From: Candidatus Fraserbacteria bacterium
Lineage (GTDB): Bacteria; Bipolaricaulota; Bipolaricaulia; RBG-16-55-9; JAJCYT01
DNA: 48,286 bases
Assembly (NCBI GenBank): GCA_029262795.1
Contig: JAJCYT010000002.1
Coordinates: 1 to 48,286 of the forward strand
Direction: 5' to 3'
Both the position numbers and the translations under genes were made by a program. Numbering within the stretch: position 1 is the first letter of the stretch; every line of letters starts with the position of its first letter. The notes below the pieces were generated by a model. That model had not been told where the DNA came from. It made no database searches and saw only the letters and a program-made list of their open reading frames with translations. This document shows positions 16,202-26,862 of this stretch, in pieces.

Positions 16202-16343
16202 TCATTCAACTTTCTAAACCTGGTGTCTGAATTCTTTAGAATCGTAGCCCTACGACGGTATTAATTACATCACCCAAAAGGGTTATTTGAGGTTCTAATG
16301 AGGTATTAGGTTTGGAGTTTACGTGATCGAATGAGGGTTCTGC

Positions 16344-19016
16344 TTAAGATAGGATATTTAGATTTCGGGCTTTGGCAATAGCATCCGTACGACTGTTGGC
16401 ACCCAATTTCCGATAGATTCGGTTCGTATGTACCTTGACTGTGTTGACCGACAAGAAAAGTTTACGAGCAATTTCTTTGTTTGTTAACCCTTTCGAAAGC
16501 GCTTGTAAAACTTCCAACTCACGCTTGCTCAAGGCATCAAGTAGGTGGTTTTTGGTTTTTGAAGAAGGTCTTATATCTTCTTCAACATTTTGTAAGGTGT
16601 TTTGAAGTTTGATAACAAAATCTGATGAGCTGTTTTTTTCGCTCACCTGTTGAAGGAGATAAGATATTTCATCCCCTTTATCCGTGAATAGGCGAACAAA
16701 ACCTTCCGACTCAGCAAGGGATAACGCTTGTGAAAACACAGACAGAGCTTTATTGATATCATCCTTTGACAGGTAAGCCAGTGCTTGAAGGATGTGGACT
16801 TCAATAACGCTTCTTAAACGGTTGTTATCTTCGGCTTCCTGTTTTAAGTGGTTTAATAGTTCCAAGGCTTCATCTGAATCCTGCTCCTCTTGGGAAAGAA
16901 GAAAACGTGCTTTTATAAGATTTTCAACTTCGTATTTGTAACCAAGTTCTGTCTTTATGCTAAAACCACTTTCGTTCACCCAATGGGCAGCTTCTGAAAA
17001 ATTTCCTTGAATCAATAACAGTTGTATTCGATAAGCAATGACTGATGGAATGGTCCAATATAAATTTTTACCATATTGGGCAATATTTCTTTCCGCCGTT
17101 TCAATGGACTCTATTGCTTCTTTTTCATCCCCCAAGGCCTGCTGTATCTGCGCCAAATTTACATAATAGCAAACCATCATATCGGGATTGCCTGAACGAT
17201 TTACGGAGTTAAAGGCTTCGCTTAAATATTGTTCAGCTTCCTCTACTCTGTTTTCTTCTAACAGCAATTCACACTGTGCCAGATAATGATAGCCAATGGC
17301 AGGCGAACTATTCCGCTCATTTTCACTCATCAGGTTTGAGGATGCTTCTAGAATCCTATGAGCTGCTTTTAACTTTCCTAAAGAGATTTTTATTCGAACT
17401 CTTAAATAGGTGGTGACCATGGCCAGGATGATTGAAAAAGTTTGGCCCTTGTTATTGGCTTCCTTGAGGTATTGCTCGGCATTCTCAAAATCGCCCAGCA
17501 AATAGTTGGCCCTTCCCAATCCTAATAATGTTGCTCCTTGTAAAAACAGATCGTTTTCAGGCAGGCGTTTGTAGGCTTGATGATTCAAATTAATGGCACC
17601 CAGCAAGTCTCCCGAAAGAAGTGCCAATTGAGCCTGGATGGTTTCTGTATGGCTAATCATGGCTTCTTTATCTATTGCAAAAGGTTTCGCATTGTAGTGT
17701 TTTTTAGCTTCATTTAATCTTCCTTCAGCTTTATTCGATTGGCGGGTTAGTGCCAATGCCAAAGCATGATAAATAGATAACCAAGGCCTACTGGTCACCA
17801 ATTCATCTGGCATATTGTTTAGCCATCCTAACAATGTGCCAAAAGCACCTTTTTGCAACATGCCCTGAGCCACTCGCTCTGCTTTGAGGGCAGCCCCTTT
17901 AAAATCTTTTCCTTCTAAAGCGTGATGGATCGATTCAGGAGCAAACTGATTTTGCTCAAACCAATCTGCTGCCCGAAGGTGCAGTTCAGCTACTTTTTCC
18001 GGTTGCATTTGCATGAGTCGTTGGCGCAGCATACTTGCAAACAAGCGATGATACCTGAACCAATGACGTTGATTATCGAGCGAAACAATAAACAAATTTG
18101 ATTTTTCGATGGCTTCTAACATGTTCTGGCCATTTTTTGTCTCTGTCACAGCATCACAAAGATCGCCTGATAGGCGATCAAGAATAGAGGTTTGAAGTAA
18201 AAAATCCTTGATAACTTCAGGCTGTTTTTCAATCACTTCCTCCGCCAAATAATCCACTATATAACGATCATTGTCGGCAAATGCCTTAATGAAGCTTGAG
18301 GTGTCTTGATTCCCCTGCAGAGAAAGGGCTGCTAGCTGCAGGCCTGCAATCCAACCCTCAGTAAAAGATTCCAGGGTGCGAATATTTGCGAGTGAGAGTT
18401 GCGTGCCTAAGGTATGGCTAAAAAATTCCTTGGCTTCATCTATTGAAAAGCGTAAATCATCCACACGGACTTCCATGATTTGCTGCCTTGCGCGCAGTTG
18501 TGCTAATGATAACGGAGGATCTTCACGAGTTATAATTACTAGGTGCATATTGGGCGGTAAATGTTTAATCAGAAAGCTAGTTATCTCGTGAATAGGATTT
18601 GATTGGATAAAGAAATAATCATCTAGCACAAGGATAAATTCATGAGATAAAGCTGAAATTTCATTGATAAATGGTGTTAACAATATTGTTGGGGAAGCCA
18701 AACCTGGGGAAAACACCACATTTTGAAGCCCCAAATCCAATTCTGGAAAAACCTGTGTAAGAGAAGCTTCTAAATATGTGAGAAATCGCGTAGGCTCATT
18801 ATCATCCTCATCTAAAGAAATCCATATGTTTGGCAATTCACTTTTACGAACCCAATCACTAATTAAAGTTGTTTTACCAAATCCTGCCGGGGCAGAAACA
18901 AGAATAAGCCGCTGAGACAATCCCTTATCCAACAAGTTGACTAATCTTGGCCGAGGAACATTGTTCTCATTTGGAAAGGGGCTGTATAATTTTGTAGTTA
19001 GTATTTGGGTTGGCAA
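16344..19016 (-). CDS. MalT-like LuxR family regulator (ATPase-TPR-HTH)
   Basis: This 890-aa STAND-type regulator has an N-terminal ATPase with Walker [10 protein letters not shown] at residues 42-50 and a Walker B-like [12 protein letters not shown] long helical region of TPR-like repeats follows, then a C-terminal LuxR-type helix-turn-helix ([42 protein letters not shown]). The architecture matches MalT-family activators, which bind DNA after sensing an inducer. The start is TTG at 19016, supported by AAGGAAG 7 nt upstream. It sits between the redox cluster and the glucan locus. Regulation of the latter is a possibility, but MalT-like proteins are numerous in such genomes and targets vary. 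The 142 bp between it and the small gene at 16201 hold nothing clear. Confidence 0.87.
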   Translation of the reverse strand: MPTQILTTKLYSPFPNENNVPRPRLVNLLDKGLSQRLILVSAPAGFGKTTLISDWVRKSELPNIWISLDEDDNEPTRFLTYLEASLTQVFPELDLGLQNVVFSPGLASPTILLTPFINEISALSHEFILVLDDYFFIQSNPIHEITSFLIKHLPPNMHLVIITREDPPLSLAQLRARQQIMEVRVDDLRFSIDEAKEFFSHTLGTQLSLANIRTLESFTEGWIAGLQLAALSLQGNQDTSSFIKAFADNDRYIVDYLAEEVIEKQPEVIKDFLLQTSILDRLSGDLCDAVTETKNGQNMLEAIEKSNLFIVSLDNQRHWFRYHRLFASMLRQRLMQMQPEKVAELHLRAADWFEQNQFAPESIHHALEGKDFKGAALKAERVAQGMLQKGAFGTLLGWLNNMPDELVTSRPWLSIYHALALALTRQSNKAEGRLNEAKKHYNAKPFAIDKEAMISHTETIQAQLALLSGDLLGAINLNHQAYKRLPENDLFLQGATLLGLGRANYLLGDFENAEQYLKEANNKGQTFSIILAMVTTYLRVRIKISLGKLKAAHRILEASSNLMSENERNSSPAIGYHYLAQCELLLEENRVEEAEQYLSEAFNSVNRSGNPDMMVCYYVNLAQIQQALGDEKEAIESIETAERNIAQYGKNLYWTIPSVIAYRIQLLLIQGNFSEAAHWVNESGFSIKTELGYKYEVENLIKARFLLSQEEQDSDEALELLNHLKQEAEDNNRLRSVIEVHILQALAYLSKDDINKALSVFSQALSLAESEGFVRLFTDKGDEISYLLQQVSEKNSSSDFVIKLQNTLQNVEEDIRPSSKTKNHLLDALSKRELEVLQALSKGLTNKEIARKLFLSVNTVKVHTNRIYRKLGANSRTDAIAKARNLNILS

Positions 19017-19462
19017 GAGTTATCTTCCTTTTCCAATCAATGTGAATATTATAAGGCATATGATTGGGCGATGTTTTTGGAAAAGCCAGGTGAGAATATG
19101 GAAGTCAAAGGGTTGGAATGAGTACAAAAGCAGTAGGTGCTATATGGTAAGATTTTGCCTATATTTTTGTAAAGCTTTCTTTTGATGGTTTTTCAGAAAT
19201 CCTCTCTTGGAAAATAATAACCACATTTACAGGTTCGTATGGCTCTCAACTAACAATGGAGGTTGTTTGTGGCTAAAAGGTTAAAATCTCTTTGCCTGTA
19301 TAAGAAATTTTCAATTCTAAAAACTAAATCCTGGCCATCTTGTAACCCTAACTAATCAGAGGGAAGATGCCTGTGCCGTTGTTCGTAATGCAGCTACAGG
19401 TCAAGTTTCTGGCCCCACTCTTTTGCTGAGTCAAGCAAAGGAGATTCTCGTTGACTTCGAGG

Positions 19463-19897
19463 AACCAAGCTGTAAGTATTGCAATACGATCCGGTTTTCA
19501 ATTTGGATTTGAGCACAACACCATCAAATAACCATTGTTCGGCGCCCCAGCCCAATGCAAGGCTTTGATTGAAGCCGTTTCCGGCTTAAACTTTGTTTGG
19601 GACATCAATCACACCAAAGCAGAGCACGTATCAGCGTTTCAAGCGCTGACCCCTCACATGAACATGCTCCACGTGTCTGACACGCCTTTACCCAAGGTCA
19701 ATTACCATTGGCCTCTGGAGCGAGGAAACATCAATTTGGAAGCTTATTTTCAAAAGATTTCTCAAAAGAATTTTAGCGGACCAGCCATCCTGGAAATCGG
19801 TGGTCAACCGTTTCCGGGTGGCTACGGACAGGACACGGACGAAGCTCTGGTCAATTCGAAAATCCACCTCGAACACATATTGGCCCAAGCCAGCTGA
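19463..19897 (+). pseudogene. Sugar phosphate isomerase/epimerase remnant
   Basis: The frame from 19463 reads AVSIAIRSGFQFGFEHNTIK, meets TAA at 19529, then continues as PLFGAPAQCKALIEAV, FVWDINHTKAEHVSAF, MLHVSDTP and AILEIGG. This is the C-terminal half of a xylose-isomerase-like TIM-barrel (AP endonuclease 2 superfamily) sugar isomerase/epimerase. The N-terminal half is missing. No ribosome site precedes the TTG at 19535. I call it a decayed fragment. The 446 bp upstream (19017-19462) hold the promoter region of the MalT-like gene and no other gene. A short open stretch in another frame (about 19348-19510) could be further debris. Confidence 0.65.
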
Positions 19898-20210
19898 ACC
19901 TCTCTGAGGCGGACCTAGAAAATTCAGCATTGGCTTCCACGATTTAAGCTTTGACCCGAAAGTAAGTGGGATGACCATCGTTAATCCTTGGCCTCTACCA
20001 ACCCGGAGACATCTTCGCCTATCCCATCCCTTAATCTTTACTCAGGGATTTCACAGAGTTTTTTTCATACAAAGAAACACCGGACATTTTCGCTGAAATA
20101 CTATTATCTATTCTGTTTCATTAGCAATAGTGGTTAATTCATGAACGGGGATTTTCGATTATAATTTTGAAAGGTATCTGTTATCAAGTATAAATTTATG
20201 GGAGATGAAT

Positions 20211-20241
20211 ACTTACTTGCTTTTCCAAAATAAGTTAACTA
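20211..20241. promoter_or_regulatory. Candidate ROK-repressor operator before the GH13 gene
   Basis: This 31-bp element (ACTTACTTGCTTTTCC then AAAATAAGTTAACTA) matches 21968-21998 upstream of the ROK gene at 25 of 31 positions. Its core is a quasi-palindrome ACTT..TTTT..AAAA..AAGT, in the style of XylR/NagC-family boxes. It lies about 46 bp before the GH13 start. The rest of 19898-20286 shows nothing clear. Confidence 0.6.
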
Positions 20242-20286
20242 TGTTGGCACCATAACCTGAACAGCTATCTTAGAGAAGGGTGTTGC

Positions 20287-21915
20287 ATGTTACGCTGGCT
20301 TCTACTAATAGTAATTGCGGGATCTATGTTGTTGCTCTTACCTATACTTGACAGCAAGTCGGAGGGAACGTTGTACAAGGGAACCGAAGGCCATCCATGG
20401 TGGAATGATGCGGTGTTTTACGAAATATTTGTGCGCAGTTTTTATGACAGCAATGGCGATGGCATCGGCGATTTTCAAGGCATGGTTGAAAAGCTGGATT
20501 ACCTCAACGATGGCAATCCTGACACCGATATCGACCTAGGCATCGGCGCGCTGTGGCTGATGCCCATCATGCCATCTCCTTCCTATCACGGTTATGACGT
20601 GACTGATTATTATGACACACATCCTGATTACGGCAGTATTGACGATTTTAAGCACCTGATTGAGGCTGCTCATCAGCGTGGCATCAAAGTGATTATTGAT
20701 CTGGTCTTGAATCACACCAGCCGAGAACATCCCTGGTTCAAAGCGGCATTGCGTGGTGAACAGCCGTATCGAGATTACTATCTCTGGAGCGAAGAAGACC
20801 CTGGCTATGCTAGCCCGATAGGTGGTCCGGCATGGCACCCTTCGCAAGCTGGTTTTTATTATGCGGCGTTTTGGGGCGGGATGCCGGATTTGAATCTGGA
20901 ACATCCAAAAGTGATTGAAGAAATTGAAAACATCACGCGATTCTGGCTCAAAGATGTGGGTGTAGATGGGTTTCGATTGGATGCAATTCAGCACTTTGTT
21001 GAAGAAGGAAAGAACCAAACCAATACGGAAAGCACGCATCGCTGGTTGCAAAACTTCTATCGCAGTTACAAAAAAATGAAGACAGAAGCCTTTACCATTG
21101 GTGAAGCCTGGACATCAACCCGTGAGATTGTACCTTATGTGGTGGACAAAGCTGTGGATGCGGCGTTTGAGTTTGAAACCGCAGGTGCAATGATGGTGGC
21201 GGCCCGTACCGAAAACAATGGCCCTATTCGCATTGCACATGCGGTGGATCAAAAAAGCTATCCGCCTCAACAGTTTGCCATGTTCCTAACCAATCACGAT
21301 CAGAACAGGCTGATGAGCGAACTTGGTGGCGATATCGGCAGGAACAAAGTGGCAGCCAGTTTATTGCTGACTTCGCCTGGAATTCCATTCCTTTATTACG
21401 GTGAAGAAGTGGGCATGACGGGTGTGAAACCGGATGAAGACATTCGCCTGCCAATGCAGTGGGAGGCATCGGATACCGCCGGTTTTACCACCGACAAGCC
21501 CTGGCGTTCGCCCAATGAGAACATCGAATTGTCGAATGTCATGACTCAAAAAGATGAACCTGACAGCCTGTTCAACCACTACCGTAGATTAATTCATTTA
21601 CGCAACAAACACGATGCCCTGAGGATTGGTGCTTGGGTGAAAGTGAGAAGTTCACATCGAAGTGTGTATGCCTACATTCGCCAAAGTGCACAGGAAATGT
21701 TACTGGTAGTTGTCAACCTCGGTGGGCAGGGACTCAGTGATTATGACCTTCGACTGTTGCCTAACGATGGCGCACTTTCTGGTGCGTCTGTTGAAGACAT
21801 TTTTGATGGTCATTCCATCACAGCGCCAACGCTGGTTGAGGATGGCACGTTTGATGACTACAAGCCCGTGGATGTGTTGTTGCCTCACCAATTGCTCATC
21901 ATCAAAATCAGCTAG
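20287..21915 (+). CDS. GH13 alpha-glucosidase/alpha-amylase, exported
   Basis: This 542-aa enzyme of the alpha-amylase family resembles the oligo-1,6-glucosidase/trehalose synthase-like group. The (beta/alpha)8 barrel begins WWNDAVFYEIFVRSFYDSNGDGIGDF and has DLVLNHTS. The catalytic triad is visible: nucleophile D232 in GFRLDAI, acid/base E273 in IGEAW, and D338 in TNHDQNR. An N-terminal hydrophobic stretch (about residues 2-20) indicates export or membrane anchoring. It should hydrolyse alpha-glucans outside the cell to feed the MalEFG importer downstream. AGAAGGG precedes the ATG. A candidate ROK operator lies upstream. Exact linkage specificity cannot be told. Confidence 0.9.
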   Translation: MLRWLLLIVIAGSMLLLLPILDSKSEGTLYKGTEGHPWWNDAVFYEIFVRSFYDSNGDGIGDFQGMVEKLDYLNDGNPDTDIDLGIGALWLMPIMPSPSYHGYDVTDYYDTHPDYGSIDDFKHLIEAAHQRGIKVIIDLVLNHTSREHPWFKAALRGEQPYRDYYLWSEEDPGYASPIGGPAWHPSQAGFYYAAFWGGMPDLNLEHPKVIEEIENITRFWLKDVGVDGFRLDAIQHFVEEGKNQTNTESTHRWLQNFYRSYKKMKTEAFTIGEAWTSTREIVPYVVDKAVDAAFEFETAGAMMVAARTENNGPIRIAHAVDQKSYPPQQFAMFLTNHDQNRLMSELGGDIGRNKVAASLLLTSPGIPFLYYGEEVGMTGVKPDEDIRLPMQWEASDTAGFTTDKPWRSPNENIELSNVMTQKDEPDSLFNHYRRLIHLRNKHDALRIGAWVKVRSSHRSVYAYIRQSAQEMLLVVVNLGGQGLSDYDLRLLPNDGALSGASVEDIFDGHSITAPTLVEDGTFDDYKPVDVLLPHQLLIIKIS

Positions 21916-21967
21916 GGAATCCAAGATGAATGCAAAATACTCAACCAAAAATGGATCGGCAAACACC

Positions 21968-21998
21968 ACTTACTTGTTTTTCCGAAAAAAGTTTGTTA
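21968..21998. promoter_or_regulatory. Candidate ROK-repressor operator before the ROK gene
   Basis: ACTTACTTGTTTTTCC then GAAAAAAGTTTGTTA, ending 18 bp before the ROK start. It is the second copy of the 20211-20241 element, with a better palindromic core (ACTTGTTTTT / AAAAAAGT). It suggests autorepression. Confidence 0.6.
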
Positions 21999-22016
21999 TC
22001 GTAATCATTAAAGAAA

Positions 22017-23195
22017 ATGAAACACACAAAAGGCGATCCAAAATTTATTCGATCTTTAAATCGACGCCTGGTGATTGACACCCTGCGCCGCAAAGGCAAG
22101 ATGTCGCGCACCGATCTTGGGCGGCGTATTGGTGTCGAAGCCTCCACCATCACCTCAATTGTGCAAGACTTGATGCAAGAGGGGTTGGTCAAAGAAGTGG
22201 GGATGGGAACCTCCACCGGTGGACGCCGCCCGATTCTGTTAAATCTCAATTACAATTATGGGCACACTTTGGGTGCCAAAGTCGAAGCCGAACGCGTGCT
22301 GGTTGGCTTGATTTCTTTGGATGGCCGTCTTGAAGCTTCCTCTGAAGCCAAGTATTCGCGTGGCAGTTCCCCGCAAAAAGTGTTTGGTGCGTTAGAAAGA
22401 GCCGTTGTCAAATTACCACAAGCAGCACGCTTGTTGGGGGTTGGTGTTGGCATTTCCGGATTCGTTCATTCTTACCAAAATCATCTGATGTATTCTCCCA
22501 TTCTGGGTTGGAAAGATGAAGATTTGGGCACACCGCTACAGGAGATGTTCGATTGCCCCATATCCATTTCCAACGATGTCAATGCCTTGGCCCTTGGCGA
22601 AAAGTGGCACGGAGTCGGACGAAATTTCCGACACTTCATTTGTGTCACCGTGGGTGAGGGAATTGGTGCTGGCATTTACTTGGAAGGTCATTTGTATGAA
22701 GGCGCTTCTGGCGGAGCTGGCGAGTTAGGGCATACGTGCATTCAAATCAACGGACCGCAGTGTCGGTGCGGTGAATATGGCTGCCTGGAAGCGCTGGCTT
22801 CGGACGACTTTTTAGCGCGTGAAGCACAACGGTATCAACTACCACTGGACCCCAACAAACTGGTTAAAGCTGCCGACAACGGGGATGAAAAAGCCAGAGA
22901 TATTTTTCAGCAGATGGGCAAGCATTTAGGGGTGGGGTTGAAAAATCTGGCCAACCTACTGAACCCCGAAGCCATCATTATTGGAGGCGAACGCCTCAAC
23001 GCCCTGAAGTGGTTTCAAGGGGCGATGGAAGAAGAATTACACCGGCATAGTTTTTCTGATGAACCCAATAAAATTGAAATTATTGCAGCAGATTTGTCCG
23101 AAGCAGGCTGGCTGATTGGCGCAGGCACGTTGCCATTGCGCGCACGCTTCCTGCCTTCGATGCCAAATAATGCTTCGATGCAGGTGATTGGATGA
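22017..23195 (+). CDS. ROK family transcriptional repressor
   Basis: This 392-aa NagC/XylR-type regulator has an N-terminal winged helix (MSRTDLGRRIGVEASTITSIVQDLMQEGLV) and a ROK sugar-kinase-like fold with the zinc motif CRCGEYGCLE and GVGVGISGFV. It probably senses a sugar and represses the surrounding glucan operon. The ribosome site is weak (AAAGAAA). Its stop overlaps the next start as ATGA, so the GH36-like enzyme is translationally coupled. The operator candidate at 21968-21998 suggests that it controls itself and, through 20211-20241, the GH13 gene. Confidence 0.9.
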   Translation: MKHTKGDPKFIRSLNRRLVIDTLRRKGKMSRTDLGRRIGVEASTITSIVQDLMQEGLVKEVGMGTSTGGRRPILLNLNYNYGHTLGAKVEAERVLVGLISLDGRLEASSEAKYSRGSSPQKVFGALERAVVKLPQAARLLGVGVGISGFVHSYQNHLMYSPILGWKDEDLGTPLQEMFDCPISISNDVNALALGEKWHGVGRNFRHFICVTVGEGIGAGIYLEGHLYEGASGGAGELGHTCIQINGPQCRCGEYGCLEALASDDFLAREAQRYQLPLDPNKLVKAADNGDEKARDIFQQMGKHLGVGLKNLANLLNPEAIIIGGERLNALKWFQGAMEEELHRHSFSDEPNKIEIIAADLSEAGWLIGAGTLPLRARFLPSMPNNASMQVIG

Positions 23196-25366
23196 GTCAA
23201 CCAAAAGTAACTTTTGAAAACAATCAGTGGCATATCCAGGTGGAGGATGTGGCCTGGGTGCGCGACCTTTCTCTCTCGGTGCGGCATCAGGGCGACTGGG
23301 CGTCAACGCGCGACGATCAACTTCGCGCGGCACACGTTCAATCCGGCACAGATCGGATTGAAGTGATCTATCACGACCAGCACGGGCCATGTGTGGCTCT
23401 GCGGGCGCAAACGTTTGAACACGCCATTCGATTTGAAGCCGAAGCGCTTCGAGACTTTAAAAATACCGACGTGGCTGACAGCTTTGTGCAAAGCACGTTT
23501 CGCGCCCCTGTGTTTGAATTTGAACGGGATGCCAAAACACTGGCCTACGTATGGGGCAAAGTGGATGACCGCAAAGACATTCCGGGTGAGGATTGGCCAC
23601 ATGCTGTATTTGATAAATCACTCAACAGTTTGCCCAAAGACAAAGCGTTCGCGCCGGTGGTGGTGTCCCAAAAGGATCAGTCATGTGTGATTTCTCCGTG
23701 CAGTCATTTCATGGTCAGTCCCATTCATTTGGATGGCGATCTGGCATTGGCACGTGGATTAAGCGGGGCAATCAACCAAATCAAGGCGGGGCTAAAAACG
23801 CAAACCATCATGGTTTTTGGCCAAGACCCAATGGACACGCTCATGGCCTGGGGTACGTTGCTAAGACAATGGGGTGGCAAGCAAAGCGTCGATCCAACTA
23901 AATTTCGCTTGCTCAATAAATTGGGATATTGGAATGCTTACGGCGCTTATTATGCGGAACTTTTCAAAGGCATGGACGGCGAACAGCTGGACCAGGTCGG
24001 CAAACACTTTAACGAAATCGGGCTGCCAGTGGATTACATTGGTCTGGATTTGTGGTATGAATTTGACCAGATTGGGTTTGCCAAATCTTTCCGCCCTGAT
24101 CCCAAACGATTTCCTGACGATTTAAAACCATTGGCCGAAGCCAATGACAAACCGTACTGGTTCCATCTGTCTGCTTTTGCCAAAGACAATAAATACACCG
24201 ACAAATACAATTTCACCAACGAAGAAACTGATGGCTCCGCCTATCCGACCAAGCCCGACTTTTATCAAGACTTAGGCCGAGCGCTCAAATCGCAAGGCGC
24301 AGAAGGTATCTGGTACGACTGGTTGTTTGTACAACAGTTTGATGTTAAGGCGCTGCGCGATGACCCCGAAGCGGCAGATCGTTGGTATCGGGAATTTGTG
24401 GAAGGCTTTGGCGCCTCTGGTCTTCCGGTGTTGTTGTGCATGACCACTGCCGGTTTCCTGATGGGGTCCACACAATTTGACAACGTGATTGCCAGTCGCA
24501 GCTACACGGATTATTTATTCAAGCGTGCTGAGCAACTCAAACAGTTGCCCGATTTTGGTGATGCACTGCCGGAACAAACTTATCTGATTCAGGACACCTT
24601 GGTGGGCCACTTGCTCAACGCTTTGGGACTGACGTCTTTTTACGATCTGTTTATCAGCAGTGCGGATCATCCCGAAGGATTTGTTGATCCGCTCAACATT
24701 CAGGAAGCGTGGCGGCGTGCGCTCAGCGCGGGCATCATCGGCTTTGGCGACAAAATTGGTTGTGAAAATCCTGAAGTGCTTTGGCGTTTTATGCTGCCGG
24801 ATGGGGTGCTTTGCAAGCCCGACCACCATCCACATGTGTCGTTTGACAGTCTGTTTGATCAAGTGTTGGTGGCTGAAACACAAACAACCGTGGACGATTA
24901 TCAATGGCGATATGTGTCCGGCTTCAATGTGGGACAGTCTTCAACGGAGTGGCAATTCAAGGCCAAGCAAACAGAAACAATCTGCTTTGATCCTATTGAA
25001 CAAAAGGTGGTCGAACACCCCCAAACATCACTCGATCCGGTTGAAGGCAAATACTGGATGTTTGCACCCAAGCATCAGGGCATTGCTGTATTGGGCCTCG
25101 CCGAAAAATTCATTCCCATGGCAACCAATGTCATTCAATCGGCAAAAACATTGGAAAATGGCTGGCGCATTGAGCTCAAACTTCCAGTGAACCACAACTA
25201 TCAATTTGGCTTTTTCAGCGAGCAGTCTGCAGCCGTAAATATTGAAGGCGCAGACATTGACCAAACTCATTTTAGTGCAGGGCTTCAGTTGATTAACTTG
25301 AAGGCGAAAGAAAGTATTATTCAAATTGACATTACAAGTGAGGATTCAAGTGACGTGTTAGGGTGA
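23192..25366 (+). CDS. GH36-like (Sip1-type) glycoside hydrolase
   Basis: This 724-aa probably cytoplasmic enzyme has no signal peptide. The central barrel shows KLGYWNAYGAYY, VDYIGLDLWYEF, GIWYDWLF and PVLLCMTTAGF. These recall the alpha-galactosidase/raffinose-synthase (Sip1) branch of GH36 and its relatives. Candidate catalytic acids lie in GLDLWYEF and in IWYDW, but I cannot assign them. N- and C-terminal beta domains flank the barrel. It is coupled to the ROK gene by a 4-bp ATGA overlap and precedes the sugar-binding protein, so it likely acts on oligosaccharides taken up by MalEFG. It could be an alpha-galactosidase or another exo-alpha-glycosidase. Confidence 0.7.
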   Translation: MSQPKVTFENNQWHIQVEDVAWVRDLSLSVRHQGDWASTRDDQLRAAHVQSGTDRIEVIYHDQHGPCVALRAQTFEHAIRFEAEALRDFKNTDVADSFVQSTFRAPVFEFERDAKTLAYVWGKVDDRKDIPGEDWPHAVFDKSLNSLPKDKAFAPVVVSQKDQSCVISPCSHFMVSPIHLDGDLALARGLSGAINQIKAGLKTQTIMVFGQDPMDTLMAWGTLLRQWGGKQSVDPTKFRLLNKLGYWNAYGAYYAELFKGMDGEQLDQVGKHFNEIGLPVDYIGLDLWYEFDQIGFAKSFRPDPKRFPDDLKPLAEANDKPYWFHLSAFAKDNKYTDKYNFTNEETDGSAYPTKPDFYQDLGRALKSQGAEGIWYDWLFVQQFDVKALRDDPEAADRWYREFVEGFGASGLPVLLCMTTAGFLMGSTQFDNVIASRSYTDYLFKRAEQLKQLPDFGDALPEQTYLIQDTLVGHLLNALGLTSFYDLFISSADHPEGFVDPLNIQEAWRRALSAGIIGFGDKIGCENPEVLWRFMLPDGVLCKPDHHPHVSFDSLFDQVLVAETQTTVDDYQWRYVSGFNVGQSSTEWQFKAKQTETICFDPIEQKVVEHPQTSLDPVEGKYWMFAPKHQGIAVLGLAEKFIPMATNVIQSAKTLENGWRIELKLPVNHNYQFGFFSEQSAAVNIEGADIDQTHFSAGLQLINLKAKESIIQIDITSEDSSDVLG

Positions 25367-25460
25367 AAGGAGGAGGCTGGGAACATCACTTAAGGAACCA
25401 CATGTATCCAGAAAATAATTATTAATGCTGACCTTTAAAAATATCTCAAGGAGGATATTC

Positions 25461-26651
25461 ATGAAAAAACTATTTATCTTGGCGTTTGCGCTGTTGGCTG
25501 TGGGCAGCTTCTGGGCTGCTGCAGATCCGGGTGTTTTGGAAATTTGGGGAGACGAAAACCGTGCGCCAATCTGGGAATCACTGGCTGATACGGTGGAAAC
25601 CGAATTTGGTTTGCCTGTTGAAGTGACCGATTTTGGTAAACCGGAACCTTTGGATGATGCCTTCAAATCCGGTGCAGCTTCCGGTGAAGGCCCAGACATT
25701 TTGCTCGGCATCCATGACCGCATCGGCACCTTGATTGCCAGTGGCTTGCTTGAACCCATCGTGATCAGCGATGAGTTGCGTGCTCAGTTTAATCCTGGCG
25801 CGCTCAGTGCATTTACCTCAGGCGGGAACCTTTACGGGATTCCAAATGCCACCGAAGCCATTGTGATGTTCCGCAACACAGACTTGGTGCCTGATGCCCC
25901 TGCAAGCTTTGAGGAAATGTTGGAAATTTGTGATGGAATGGGCGATGCCATTGACTTTTGTGTTACCTGGAGCATCAACCAGTTTTTCTTCAGCATTCCA
26001 TTCCTAACTGCCAATGGAGGCTTCGTCTTCAACGATGGCCCAGATGGTTTGGAAGGCTGCAACATGGGCTTGGACAACGCAGGTGCCATTGCTGGTGCTG
26101 AGTTCATGCGCCAATTGGTGGTAGATGGTTACACCCCAGCCGAAGGTATTGGTTACGGTGAATCCATCAGCCTCTTCAAAGAAGGCCGCGCACCTTTCTA
26201 CATCAGTGGCCCATGGGAATTTGCAGGCTTCCGCAACGATGAGTTTAACTTTGAAGTGCAGCACATTCCAAGCTTTGGTGGTGCTGCGCCTTTGCCATTC
26301 CTGGGTGTGCAGGGCTTTATGGTGAGCGCATTTTCTGACAACAAAACGTTGGCAGCTTCTGTGTTGACCGACTACTTTGCCACGTTGGAAGTGCAAAGAG
26401 AATTCTTCCTGCAGGACCAGCGCATTCCTGTGTTCTTGCCTCTGTTGGAAGATCCAGCTGTTGCTTCGGATGCCGCTTTGGCGGTCGTGGGTAGCGCAGC
26501 TGGTGTGCCAACGCCAAACATTCCAGAAATGGGCAATGTTTGGGGTGCAATGGACAACGCTTTGACATTGATCGTCAGTGGTCAGGAAAGTGCTGAAAGC
26601 GCTTTGACCAATGCCGTTGAAACCATCAAAGCCGCAAACAGTTGCGAATAA
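25461..26651 (+). CDS. Maltose/maltodextrin-type ABC substrate-binding protein
   Basis: This 396-aa extracytoplasmic sugar-binding protein is of the MalE type. A signal peptide covers about residues 1-21 (KKLFILAFALLAVGSFWAAA). The MalE-like start VLEIWGDENRAPIWESLADTVETEF, GPDILLGIHDRIG, LYGIPNATEAIVMFRN and GPWEFAGF are present. The very strong AAGGAGGATATTC before ATG 25461 fits high expression. A terminator-like hairpin follows before malF, so the binding protein may be made in excess of the permeases. No ATPase is encoded here; a shared MalK/MsiK-type ATPase is expected elsewhere. Confidence 0.92.
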   Translation: MKKLFILAFALLAVGSFWAAADPGVLEIWGDENRAPIWESLADTVETEFGLPVEVTDFGKPEPLDDAFKSGAASGEGPDILLGIHDRIGTLIASGLLEPIVISDELRAQFNPGALSAFTSGGNLYGIPNATEAIVMFRNTDLVPDAPASFEEMLEICDGMGDAIDFCVTWSINQFFFSIPFLTANGGFVFNDGPDGLEGCNMGLDNAGAIAGAEFMRQLVVDGYTPAEGIGYGESISLFKEGRAPFYISGPWEFAGFRNDEFNFEVQHIPSFGGAAPLPFLGVQGFMVSAFSDNKTLAASVLTDYFATLEVQREFFLQDQRIPVFLPLLEDPAVASDAALAVVGSAAGVPTPNIPEMGNVWGAMDNALTLIVSGQESAESALTNAVETIKAANSCE

Positions 26652-26667
26652 GTTAAATGAGTTGTAA

Positions 26668-26702
26668 AAACAGGACTGTCCATTTTTTGGGCAGTCCTGT
26701 TT
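26668..26702 (+). terminator. Hairpin terminator/attenuator between malE and malF
   Basis: The 11-bp stem 26668-26678 pairs with 26692-26702, extended by a further GC pair zone inside, and is followed by TTCTCTTT. It probably lowers transcription of the permease genes relative to the binding protein. The 160 bp up to malF also hold a C-run/G-run repeat (about 26757-26782) and no gene. Confidence 0.75.
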
Positions 26703-26862
26703 CTCTTTAAACTGCGAGAAAAGACTTATTATCTTTAAATTTTAAAAAGCTTCCTAACCCCCAACCCCATTTCAAAAGGGGGCTACGATAAGACTGCGTA
26801 AGAGCGTTCTTTAACTGGAAAATTTTCTTGGCAGGGGTGGATTCAGTTAAAATGAAAAAATT

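Noticed and set aside
19348..19510. Open stretch in another frame (TNQREDACAVVRNAATGQVS..) before the isomerase remnant
   Set aside because: It looks protein-like but has no start or ribosome site and I could not identify it; noted only as possible debris.
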